From Candidatus Heimdallarchaeota archaeon (GTDB lineage: Archaea; Asgardarchaeota; Heimdallarchaeia; JABLTI01), in NCBI GenBank assembly GCA_019058275.1, contig JAHLVW010000009.1, positions 1-40,099 of the forward strand: a stretch of 40,099 nucleotides of DNA, written 5' to 3'. Both the position numbers and the translations under genes were made by a program. The notes below the pieces were generated by a model that saw only the letters and a list, made by a program, of their open reading frames with translations, was not told the DNA's origin and did no database searches. Position 1 is the first letter of the stretch. The number at the start of each line of letters is the position of its first letter. This document shows, piece by piece, positions 25,557 to 34,459 of the stretch.

Positions 25557-25994
25557 ATGTCTCGAAATGTACAAGGAACTAGATCATATTTCATGTGGGT
25601 ATTTTTAGGAATTATAACATTAGGTATTTGTTTTATAGTATACAATTTGTTGAATTTCTTGGATTTAGATGAGCATAATAGAAGATATGCAAGCAGAGAA
25701 AACGCTTCATCAACTGATTCGCAAGCCTGACTTATGGTTTTATTGTGTATTTTTATACCTGGCATAGGAGGATTCATCGCTTTATACATCAAATATTCAA
25801 AATTACATGATCACTTAGCAGTTTATCAAGGTGCTCCAAATATACCCGATGGGTTGAGTATATTATTGATAAACCTACTCTTGTCTTGGGTAAGTCTCGG
25901 AATTATATTCTTATATTTCGAATGGAAATGGCAACATGTATTTAATGAGCATAATTGTTGGCATGCTCACCAAGAAGCACAATTAACAAGATAA
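25557..25994 (+). pseudogene. DUF4234-like membrane gene interrupted by TGA
   Basis: An ATG at 25557 with AAGGAG upstream opens 57 codons (SRNVQGTRSYFMWVFLGIITLGICFIVY ... DSQA in short form), then TGA at 25728-25730. The same frame goes on to 25994 with LMVLLCIFIPGIGGFIALY, a polar loop, and a last helix with FLYFEWKWQHVFNEHN. Read together, this is one complete DUF4234-like protein of about 145 residues: helix, polar loop, helix, loop, helix, Q/N-rich end. The stop could be a TGG-to-TGA change at a tryptophan before the second helix. The second half has its own ATG at 25734, so it might still be made separately. Confidence 0.65.
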
Positions 25995-26003
25995 AAGATG
26001 CTG

Positions 26004-26029
26004 AGAAGGAAAACTTTCCTTCTTTTTTT
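26004..26029 (+). terminator. Hairpin plus T-tract terminator
   Basis: GAAGGAAA and TTTCCTTC form an almost gap-free stem, with four bases left as loop if one pair opens, followed by seven T. It starts nine bases after the stop of the DUF4234-like gene, a textbook terminator position. Confidence 0.65.
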
Positions 26030-26135
26030 CTACAAATAAATTTATATTAAGATAAATCATTTTACTTCTAAAAGCAATTGACATTAATAATCATGTTTGC
26101 TTTATTTATATGAAATTCCTAATGGAGGATAAGAT

Positions 26136-26502
26136 GTGACTACTTGGAGGCGATATTGGGTTATCGTCTTGGCTAATACTACATTCTAGGTTTCTTTTCC
26201 AATTGACTTTAGGTTTAATTCAACTTTTTTATCTGAACATCTTCAGTAACTTAATTTCAATACTTATTAGCCAAAGTAAAATTAACGGGTTACCAGAACC
26301 ATATTTATCTGGGATTTCTTATGACAATTCTAATCAAAGAACTTATCATAGAACAAGCGAAAAAGCTTTTAATTACTATTGTGCGACAAAACAAAGAAAA
26401 TCTGATAGCTTGATTAATACTGGAATGCTAAAACAGCTTCTAGTAGAACTGAAAGGTATTCATAAGAATTCATTATTCCTTAGGATGGAGTTGAAAATAT
26501 GA
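26136..26502 (+). pseudogene. Possible decayed ORF ahead of valS
   Basis: GGAGG lies seven bases before a GTG at 26136 that reads TTWRRYWVIVLANTTF and stops at a TAG. Another frame, open from about 26203 to 26502, reads 99 residues with a hydrophobic start and a polar, tyrosine-rich remainder, and overlaps the valS start by four bases. Neither part matches a family I know. The good ribosome site and lack of a clean frame suggest a degenerate small gene; the 99-residue frame could also be spurious. Confidence 0.3.
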
Positions 26503-28991
26503 GCAAGAAAAAAGAAAAGGCAAAAGAACAAGGACCTCAACCAAAATTAGAGAAACATTATGACATTGCTAACTCAGAAAGAAAGATGCAAGATCTATGG
26601 GCTTCAAAAGAACACTATAAAGAAGTTTATAGCTTTAAGTTTGATGATTTTGAGCGACCATTGTTTGCTATCGATACACCACCACCCTTTACTAGTGGAA
26701 TATTACACATAGGTCATGCATATTGGTGTAGCATTTCTGATCTTGTTGGTCGATACAAACGTATGAGAGGATTTAATGTACTTTTACCTCAAGGTTGGGA
26801 TACACAAGGATTGCCAACAGAGCTCAAAGTACAATACAAATGGAATATTCCTCGTACAAATCGACCTCTATTCAAAGAGAAGTGTCGAGAATGGACTGAA
26901 GTTATGATTAAAGACATGAAAGATGTCATTTATAAAATAGGATACAGGCCAGATTGGGAAGAATTTGAATACCGAACTATGGATCCAGAATATCAGGTTA
27001 TTGTCCAAAAATCATTACTATATATGTATAATAACGATGAAGTATATGTTGATAATTTTCCAAATATGTGGTGTTCCTATTGTGGAACAAGTATAGCTCA
27101 AGCTGAAACTGGTTATCTAGAAAAGAAAGGTTTAATGAATTGGGTAAAGTTTCCTATTTCAGGTGAACAAGACGAATTCATTGAAATTGCTACTTCAAGA
27201 CCTGAATTAATACCTGCTTGTCAAGCAATTCTCATACATCCAAAAGATAAACGATTCAAGAAATATCATGGGAAAAAAGCTATCATACCTTTACTTGAAA
27301 AAGAAATACCAATTTTAACTGATGCTGATGTAGACATGGAATTTGGTACAGGTGCTGTAATGAATTGTACATTTGGTGATGAGCAAGACATTAAATGGCA
27401 ACAGAGGCATAATTTACCTATTTCAAGCACTATTTCACCTGATGGTAAAATTGTTAGTACTGGTTTAAGATATGATGGTATGTTGATTAACGATGCTCAA
27501 CGTGAAATATCAATTGACCTTAATAAAAAAGGTTACATGAACAAACAAGAGCGTATCAGACATAGAGTCTTATGTCACACAGAAAGAGGTGACTGTGAAA
27601 CACCAATGGAATTTTTGACAACAAAGCAATACATGATTAAAATCAAAGAATTCGCTCCTGAATTAATTAAAGCTGCAAAAAGAATGAAATGGTATCCTAG
27701 TTTCTATTTGAGACGAGCTACTGATTGGATTGGTGCATTAGAATGGGACTGGATTATTTCAAGACAGAGAGTTTTCGGAACACCCATACCATTCTGGAGT
27801 TGTAGTGATTGTAATGAAGTAATTGCTCCACCAGAAAATGCAAAATTCCCAATTGATACTTCAATCATCCCACCACCTGTTAAGAAATGTCCCAAATGTG
27901 GTTCATCTAATATCAAAGGAACAGAAGATGTTTGTGATTGCTGGGTGGATTCAAGCTTAACAGCATTAATTATTTCCAAATATTACAGTGAACCTGAATT
28001 TGCTAAACGATGGATAACCAAAGATTCAGAGAGTATCGTCAGATTACAAGGACATGATATCATTAGAACATGGTATACATATACTACTTTTAGAACCATG
28101 AAGTTAACTAATGGATTGCTACCATATGGAAATGTGCTCATTAATGGTCATGTTCTTGGACCGGATTCATTAAAGATGTCAAAATCCAGAGGAAATGTCG
28201 TGGATCCTCGAGATGGAATTAAGAAATTTGGAGCAGATGCAATTAGACAAACAATACTAAGCAAAAAGGTTGGTTCTGATTTTCCATTCCAATGGGATAA
28301 AGCTCAATATGGGAAATCATTTTTGCAAAAACTTTGGTCAGTTTCCAGATATCTTAGTACATACATTGATGATATTCCAGAAGTAAAACCAAAATACTCA
28401 CCAATCGATATTTGGTTGCTCTCAGAACTCGAGAAGACAAGGAAGGAAATAACTAAAACAATGGATGTTTATGAATTCCACCAAAGTCTTAAATTAATCC
28501 ATGAATTCACATGGACAACCTTATGCGATAATTATCTTGAAAGTGTAAAACCAATCATCAGATCAGATAATGAGGTAAGATCTGCTACTGTAAAACAAAT
28601 ATTAAGAGACACTCTCTGGTCAGTTTTACGTTTATTAGCACCTTTCTGCCCACACATTACTGAAGCTATTTACTTGAAAATGTTCAAAGAAGAGATTGGT
28701 AAGATATCAATACATGCTACTGAATGGCCAACTAAAGATAAAAGGAAAGTTAGTTCAGAAAAGGCAGAACTCGGAGGTTTACTAATTGAGTTAATCTCCC
28801 TTGCTAGACAACAAAAAGCAAGTATGAGAATTGCTTTAAATCAACCAATAAAATCTGCAACAATTAGTATTCCAAAAGAAAAATTACCTTTGATTAATAG
28901 GCATCAAGAGTTACTTAAGCTACCTTTACATATTGCTAATCTAGTACTAATTCCAGGTGAAGAGATTTCAATTAAGCTACAAAATGATTAG
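26499..28991 (+). CDS. valS: Valyl-tRNA synthetase
   Basis: The 830-residue class I synthetase charges tRNA-Val. The catalytic HIGH motif is SGILHIGHAYW (His near residue 70) and the KMSKS motif is LKMSKSRGNVVDP near 559. ValRS, not LeuRS or IleRS, is shown by IDTPPPFTSG, by the editing-domain sequence TSRPELIPACQAILIHP, by WVDSSLTALI and by RLQGHDIIRTW. Zinc-type cysteines occur as CSYCGT and as CSDCNEV with CPKCGSS. The C-terminal anticodon-binding domain is complete (CPHITEAIYLKMF), but the protein lacks the long coiled-coil tail of bacterial enzymes, as is usual in archaea. Confidence 0.95.
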   Translation: MSKKKEKAKEQGPQPKLEKHYDIANSERKMQDLWASKEHYKEVYSFKFDDFERPLFAIDTPPPFTSGILHIGHAYWCSISDLVGRYKRMRGFNVLLPQGWDTQGLPTELKVQYKWNIPRTNRPLFKEKCREWTEVMIKDMKDVIYKIGYRPDWEEFEYRTMDPEYQVIVQKSLLYMYNNDEVYVDNFPNMWCSYCGTSIAQAETGYLEKKGLMNWVKFPISGEQDEFIEIATSRPELIPACQAILIHPKDKRFKKYHGKKAIIPLLEKEIPILTDADVDMEFGTGAVMNCTFGDEQDIKWQQRHNLPISSTISPDGKIVSTGLRYDGMLINDAQREISIDLNKKGYMNKQERIRHRVLCHTERGDCETPMEFLTTKQYMIKIKEFAPELIKAAKRMKWYPSFYLRRATDWIGALEWDWIISRQRVFGTPIPFWSCSDCNEVIAPPENAKFPIDTSIIPPPVKKCPKCGSSNIKGTEDVCDCWVDSSLTALIISKYYSEPEFAKRWITKDSESIVRLQGHDIIRTWYTYTTFRTMKLTNGLLPYGNVLINGHVLGPDSLKMSKSRGNVVDPRDGIKKFGADAIRQTILSKKVGSDFPFQWDKAQYGKSFLQKLWSVSRYLSTYIDDIPEVKPKYSPIDIWLLSELEKTRKEITKTMDVYEFHQSLKLIHEFTWTTLCDNYLESVKPIIRSDNEVRSATVKQILRDTLWSVLRLLAPFCPHITEAIYLKMFKEEIGKISIHATEWPTKDKRKVSSEKAELGGLLIELISLARQQKASMRIALNQPIKSATISIPKEKLPLINRHQELLKLPLHIANLVLIPGEEISIKLQND

Positions 28992-29106
28992 TTAACTATA
29001 TTTTCTACCTTTTCCTTTTTTTCTTGTACTGTACAGAAACCCTTTTGAATTATCTAGATTTCTTTAAGTCGGTTTAGAACTCGTAAAAAATTGGAGCGTT
29101 TTATAT

Positions 29107-30009
29107 ATGATTCAAGAGATGTGGTTTACAGCACTATTCGGTCAATGGGGTTGGTTAATTGCAGTAGCTATCGCTATATGTATAAATGTTCCAATTTTCA
29201 TTTGGGCTAGAGTGAAAAAACATCTTACCCTTTTAGGTTGTTTAATGGCTGGTTTTTTTGGCATTGCATATTGGATGATAAATCCACTTTTTTACACTCT
29301 ACTTTTTGTGTTTTTCATATCCAGTAGCATTTTAACAAACTATCGTAAGAAAGACAAGAAGGAAGTGCAAGATAAGTTTGCTAAAGGTGGAGAAAGAGAT
29401 ACATCACAAGTGTTAGCTAATGGTTTAGGTGCTTTTATCTTTGCTTTAGGTCATTTGCTATTCTATGTTTTAACAAATAATGTTATAATTAGTAATGCTT
29501 TTGTTTATGCTTTTATCGCAACAATTGGAACAGTTAATGCTGATACTTGGGGTACTGAAATAGGTATATTATCAAATGATCAACCTTATTGGATTCTTAA
29601 TTTATCACAAAAAGTAGAAAGGGGAACATCAGGAGGAGTTTCTCCAAAAGGAACAGGCGCTTCATTCATTGGAGCAACTATCGTCTCTATTGTAGCTTTG
29701 ATAATTGAAGCATTATGGAGAAATCCACTGTCTGAAAATTCTACCTGGCAAATCTTCTTATTTATCTCCTTAACTGCAATTGTTGGTTTCATTGGAGGAT
29801 TGATTGATAGTCTCTTTGGAGCTACAATTCAGGGATTCTTCAAATGCACTGTTTGTGGAAAAGGTACAGAGAAGAGAGGACATTGCAATAAACCAACGGA
29901 ATTACAAAGAGGTTCAGTAAGATTCAGAAATGATCATGTTAATTTTTGGGCTTCTTTCATTGCAGGATTAATAGCATTTGGAATTGGCTGTTTTGTATAC
30001 TTGATCTAA
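29107..30009 (+). CDS. DUF92/VTE6-like membrane protein (prenyl-phosphate kinase candidate)
   Basis: The 300-residue protein with about seven helices has the DUF92/TIGR00297 signatures: LANGLGAFIFAL after a cytoplasmic basic loop (KKDKKEVQDKFAKGGERDTS), GTVNADTWGTEIGILSN, VERGTSGGVSPKGTGAS, and GGLIDSLFGATIQGFF, then a CTVCGKGTEKRGHC zinc-like loop and a final NDHVNFWASFIAGL. In plants VTE6 of this family converts phytyl phosphate to the diphosphate. Archaeal members are widespread and could recycle geranylgeraniol or related alcohols for membrane lipids. That role is an inference. Confidence 0.85.
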   Translation: MIQEMWFTALFGQWGWLIAVAIAICINVPIFIWARVKKHLTLLGCLMAGFFGIAYWMINPLFYTLLFVFFISSSILTNYRKKDKKEVQDKFAKGGERDTSQVLANGLGAFIFALGHLLFYVLTNNVIISNAFVYAFIATIGTVNADTWGTEIGILSNDQPYWILNLSQKVERGTSGGVSPKGTGASFIGATIVSIVALIIEALWRNPLSENSTWQIFLFISLTAIVGFIGGLIDSLFGATIQGFFKCTVCGKGTEKRGHCNKPTELQRGSVRFRNDHVNFWASFIAGLIAFGIGCFVYLI

Positions 30010-30017
30010 TGATTTCT

Positions 30018-31187
30018 TTAATCTGCAAAAATCTCTACTATATCGCCATCTTTCAATTCATGGTTTAATCCTACAGTTTGCCCATCAAATTTAGCACTAG
30101 GACCATATATTTTTGCTAGTTTGAAATTATCATAAAATCTTGAATGGATAATTTTCGCAACATCACTGACAGTTGCTCCCTTTTTCAAAACTATCGGTTT
30201 TGGTGCAATACCACCATTAGGTTCTTTGCTTTTGATACGAACTAAACCTAGATGGTCAAATAACTTCTCTTTTAATTCATCTAATCCATCGTGTTTTGTA
30301 GCACTTACTGGTAGTATTAAAAATTGTTGACCATAAGCAGATTTAAGCTTCTCAAAATTCTCTTTTGAACCTTGTTGATCTCCTTTATTCGCAACAATGA
30401 TACCTTTACTATAGGCTATACTATAATCAAGTGCTTCAACAAGATCTGTTAAAGTCATTTCTTTTATGATTTTAAGTGAGAAATTATATAGACTTTGATC
30501 ATGTAAAATCTCGATTATTTCTTCTCGAGAAGCATCGATTTTATCCTCACCAATAAGAATAGCCCCACCTGATCCTGTCTTTCTAAGCTCTATAGGTGGT
30601 TTTTCTTTATTTACACGAATACTTCCTGAATATAATTCTTCAATTAAAAGATTCATTTGCTCTACAGGGTTTTCAGAAAGGTCAATTAAGAAAATTATTA
30701 AGTCTGCAGCTCTAATCTGTGAAAATAACATTGCTCCATTCTTGGATTCATTTCTAATATTAAGAAAAATACTTGGTAAATCTATTAATTGAATTATAGC
30801 TCCATCGCAATCAAGAACTCCTGGTTCTGGTTTCTCTGTTGTGTAAGGATAATCACCAACTTTTGTATTTGAACCTGTGAGAATTTTCAGAAGTTGGGAT
30901 TTACCTGAATTTGCTACACCAACTAACGAAACCTGAGCATCTCCTTCTTTAGGAATAACCCAAACTGGACCTTTTGATAATGACTTCTGTCTACGCTTCT
31001 TATCCTCTAACTCAGATTTATGTTTTACAAGTCTACTTCTAAGTCTTGCAACCATTTTTTCTGTTGCCTTATGTTTTGGAACTAAGGAGATAAATTTCTC
31101 AAGTTTAACTATTTTATCATCGAGTGTGTTTGCTTCATTATAATCCTGTTCTGCTAATTTTGCTTCAGGACTTAAATTGGTCGACAT
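30018..31187 (-). CDS. DRG/Obg-family GTPase with C-terminal TGS domain
   Basis: The 389-residue protein has an N-terminal helical region rich in charged residues (about 1-85). The G domain follows with G1 GVANSGKS, G2 YPYTTEKPEPG, a G3 region reading IDLPSIF, G4 VANKGD and G5 PVSATKHDG. A helical insert of the DRG type sits between G3 and G4, and the TGS domain at the end runs from VLKKGATVSDVAKIIHSRF to GDIVEIFAD. DRG proteins act with ribosomes and translation factors. The G3 motif has Ser in place of the invariant Gly of DxxG, which could reduce hydrolysis. The ATG at 31185-31187 fits. It is convergent with the VTE6-like gene, eight bases apart. Confidence 0.9.
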   Translation of the reverse strand: MSTNLSPEAKLAEQDYNEANTLDDKIVKLEKFISLVPKHKATEKMVARLRSRLVKHKSELEDKKRRQKSLSKGPVWVIPKEGDAQVSLVGVANSGKSQLLKILTGSNTKVGDYPYTTEKPEPGVLDCDGAIIQLIDLPSIFLNIRNESKNGAMLFSQIRAADLIIFLIDLSENPVEQMNLLIEELYSGSIRVNKEKPPIELRKTGSGGAILIGEDKIDASREEIIEILHDQSLYNFSLKIIKEMTLTDLVEALDYSIAYSKGIIVANKGDQQGSKENFEKLKSAYGQQFLILPVSATKHDGLDELKEKLFDHLGLVRIKSKEPNGGIAPKPIVLKKGATVSDVAKIIHSRFYDNFKLAKIYGPSAKFDGQTVGLNHELKDGDIVEIFAD

Positions 31188-31350
31188 TTACACTATTTTT
31201 CTCCTTATTGATAATTCACTTAGTAATGTAATTAATTACATCAAGCTTATATTTTTTGCTTAAGTTTATAATAAAAAATTGTTTAAACTTAAATTAATAA
31301 AAAAAGAAAGGAAGTAAAGTGCAAGTAAATGCACTTTTATTGTTTCAAGT

Positions 31351-33049
31351 TTATTTTCGTTTTCGGAAGTAAATAGTAGCTACAGCGATTGACATGATTG
31401 CTGGGAATACCATTAACCATGTAAAGCCTGGTATAAATCCAGATGGTTCAAGTAGATCAGGTGGGTTGTAATCTGGGTTGCCGAATTTCATTGCAACGTA
31501 AACATTAACTGTACCTTCTGGTAGGAAGCCACTGTCAAGTTCATCGTATAGTGTAGCAGTAAGATTAACAGTCATTTTAGCACCAGCTAAAATACCTTTT
31601 TTAGCGAATGCAATGTAAGCATTTTGTGTAAATGAAACATCTACTCCAAGGTCATATAGTTGATTTGCAACCATTGTGTATGGTGTAGGTGATGGTATAA
31701 TAGCAGTAATGTTGAGTTCAGCTTGTCCTGTTAAATTTTCTTGGAAGTAATAGTAACTTGATTTCTTTTGCATTTGGAATAGTCCACCAAATCCAATAAT
31801 AGTAAAATTTTCAGTTGGAATCATTGGAATCAGTACATCGAGAACTTCATCAGAGTAAATATCAGCAGCAAGATTCATTAAAGCCATATATCCTTCATAG
31901 TGATCCCAATCGGGGGTTACTACAGGACCAAATCCTGGAATGAAATCAGCAGTAGTACCATATATCATTGGAGTTTGAGACAAGGTCCAAGTTGGGGATA
32001 GACCTAGATAACCATTGAATACAACATGATTTGGCATTAGTACTAGTTTATCTTGATCCCAATCATACATCCACATTTTGCATTTATAGAATGTACCAAC
32101 AGTATCAATAATTTGGTACTTTTGCAATGGTTTGCCGGCAATGTTAGCAAATTGATCTTGGATATAAGTAATATTATCACCAAATGTTTCAGTGATGTTT
32201 TGGTATAATTCACCAGAACCTGAAACATCAAATGATGCTATTTCATTGTTTAGTTGGATTATATCACCAATTTCTGCTTCTAATGGTGTGAAAGTTTCTT
32301 CTACTAAGGTCATTTCAATTGTATAGTCAGTTGCATTCATTAAATCAGTCATATATAGATCATCAAGAATGATGTGAGTTAAAACTCCATCTGATTTGCG
32401 CCATGTTCCTTCCATTAATCCTGAACCGTTTTCTACTCTTGCTGTAAATTCATCTTCAGTTTCGGTAACGGTCCAACCCATAGCTTCTAGTTGTACTTCG
32501 TGATCATCCCAATCATTATTTAGAACAAATACTATTGGTCCATACTCATAAGTGGGAAACCAATCTTCGTAGGGACCTTCAAATGAAGTATTAAAGTGTG
32601 GTAAACCGGCTACTCCTGCAGCATTAGTTACAACACCTGTTGGAATTGTAATATCACTGGAAAAAACATCAAAATTGAATGACAATGGTATGTCTTGAAT
32701 AACCTTCATTCCCATAGCTGCATAGACTATAGAACCTTGTACTGATGAATAAGAATCATTATAGTACAATCTTTGGTATTCATCAACAGCCAAAACCTTG
32801 ATGTACAATTGTATTTTGTTGGCCAAATTAGGAATAGTTATATTGTCTTCTATACCTATATCTTCCAATAACCAAACTGGATATTCGAATTGATCTAGAT
32901 TGTAGTACAGATTTGTTCCTGCTTCAACAAGAACATCAGAATCATATACATTTGCAGTCATATTATCTTCAATAACCATAACTGCATTAACTGATAATAC
33001 TGGAGCCAGTATCATCAAAGCCACTAATAGTATTGATTTATTCAGCTTC
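31351..33049 (-). CDS. Exported surface protein with C-terminal anchor
   Basis: The roughly 566-residue product begins at a TTG (33049-33051) with a signal peptide (LNKSILLVALMILAPVLSVNA) and is otherwise extracellular in character: acidic, aromatic, and rich in Asn-x-Thr/Ser sequons. It ends with a PGF-type tail, GFIPGFTWLMVFPAIMSIAV, then ATIYFRKRK, which resembles archaeal C-terminal sorting and anchoring signals. No enzyme motif is seen and I do not recognise the family. It probably sits on the cell surface. The protease at 13-16 kb has a similar short helix-plus-arginine end. Confidence 0.75.
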
Positions 33050-33255
33050 AAATAAGTTCACCCTTAAAGTGGTATCTAAACGTATCATTAAGAATTTGAT
33101 ATGTTTACATTTAGTTATAATAATAACTGATTAATAAAGGGTTGCTTCTTGACATATTAAAAGTCACCACATGCAGAATGTTTTATACTGTAAACCAATT
33201 TTAAGTAAACTAATTGATTCATATTGTGAATATGTCGGTTGCAAGCTATTGGTTG

Positions 33256-33937
33256 TTATTTTAGCAATTTTTTTTCGAAAATAGCAATATCTTGTATAAG
33301 AATAACATATAAAGTTAATATTAAAGTGCTCACAATGAAGAAAATTGAATGTATTAACCATGTCACAGCTGCGATTATGAAGAATAATCTTCTAACCCCT
33401 AGCATCCATGAACATTGTGAAATTCTAAAAGTATATCGAGTTAGACCAACACCTTTTATATCATTAATTTCTACATCTTGAGGTTGGCTTGTTATAAGAT
33501 AGCTTAGATTAGAAGCCATACGACTTGAATTAATAAGATTAATAAAACTAAAAATAACACAAAAGAGAATAACACTAAGTTGTGCATAACTTAATTTGAA
33601 TGAGGGAATAATATTCCATAAGAAAGTTTTTCAATGTCGAAAATCAATTGAAATAATCCTACTAGGATGCCCCTGTAAGAACTAATAAAGCAGAAATAAA
33701 CGCACCATTTACTAGAATTTGATTTCTAATAGCTTGAACTGTTGCAGGTTTTGATTGTGCATCTAAATTATGTTTTACCCAATCCTTCATGATTAATCTT
33801 CTCAATCCTTTACGTGAAGTAGGTTTATTCAAACTATAATAAAGAAAGATAATTGACACAATAAAGCAAATAATAAATATAAAAAAAGCTATCTCATCAT
33901 GCATTTTTCTTATCCTCAGATCTTCTATTAATAACAT
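33256..33937 (-). pseudogene. DUF599-family membrane gene with two frameshifts
   Basis: Three overlapping minus-strand pieces in different frames rebuild one protein. First comes HDEIAFFIFIICFIVSIIF to VQAIRNQILVNGAFISALLV (33662-33937). A middle piece, GILVGLFQLIFDIEKLSYGI, follows (about 33607-33673). Last is SFKLSYAQLSVILFCVIFSF to LGVRRLFFIIAAVTWLIHSI (33256-33605). This is the DUF599 layout: N-terminal helix, a W...Q-x-[IL]-R-N core, two middle helices and a final G-x-R-x-x-[YF]-F...W helix pair. The first shift lies in a four-G run near 33670 and the second near 33605. DUF599 has no known function. Either the gene is dead or the consensus has two indels. Confidence 0.7.
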
Positions 33938-34051
33938 AGTTTAATTTAAAATAAAGATTTCAGTTTAGAAGTATATTTCTCATTATTAACTGACAAAGAA
34001 ACTGCTTTTGGTTAATAAAAACTAATAAACTCAAATTGCCAATTTAACCAT

Positions 34052-34459
34052 ATGCCAAAAAAACTTACTATTCGTCATCTAGAACGCTGTGTTGGTTGTT
34101 TGTGTTGCGTAATGGCTTGTGCACGTGAAAGATTCAATAAATTGTCTATAGATGAATCAGCAATAACTGTAAAAGCTGCAGGTCAAACAGCCTATTATGC
34201 AATCATTGTTTGTAGGGGATGTAAGGATCCAGTTTGTATGCGAGCATGTCCAACAGGTGCATTAAGTAAGCGTAAAGGTGGTGGTGTGATTTTGAATCTG
34301 TCTAAATGCGATGCTTGTGGTAGCTGTCAAGAAGCATGTATTTTGGGAGCAATAAAATTGGATATTTTGAGTGAAACACCAATTATCTGTATTCATTGTG
34401 GTAAATGTGTTGATTTTTGTCCACATGGTATATTAGAAATGGAGGAAGTTGAAGGATGA
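34052..34459 (+). CDS. Four-cluster ferredoxin-type protein, AOR partner
   Basis: The 135-residue iron-sulfur protein has four [4Fe-4S] cysteine sets: CVGCLCCVMAC, CRGCKDPVCMRACP, CDACGSCQEAC and CIHCGKCVDFCP. It overlaps the next gene by four bases (ATGA) and is followed by an aldehyde:ferredoxin-type oxidoreductase, so it almost certainly passes electrons to or from that tungsten enzyme. The arrangement of a small polyferredoxin before an AOR subunit occurs in several archaeal and bacterial AOR types, including those working with extra electron-transfer subunits. No flavin or NAD subunit is seen here. Confidence 0.92.
   Translation: MPKKLTIRHLERCVGCLCCVMACARERFNKLSIDESAITVKAAGQTAYYAIIVCRGCKDPVCMRACPTGALSKRKGGGVILNLSKCDACGSCQEACILGAIKLDILSETPIICIHCGKCVDFCPHGILEMEEVEG

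Noticed and set aside
25520..25792. A 90-codon minus-strand frame opposite the DUF4234-like gene
   Set aside because: It is the antisense of a recognisable family reading, and its own residues show no domain or natural composition.
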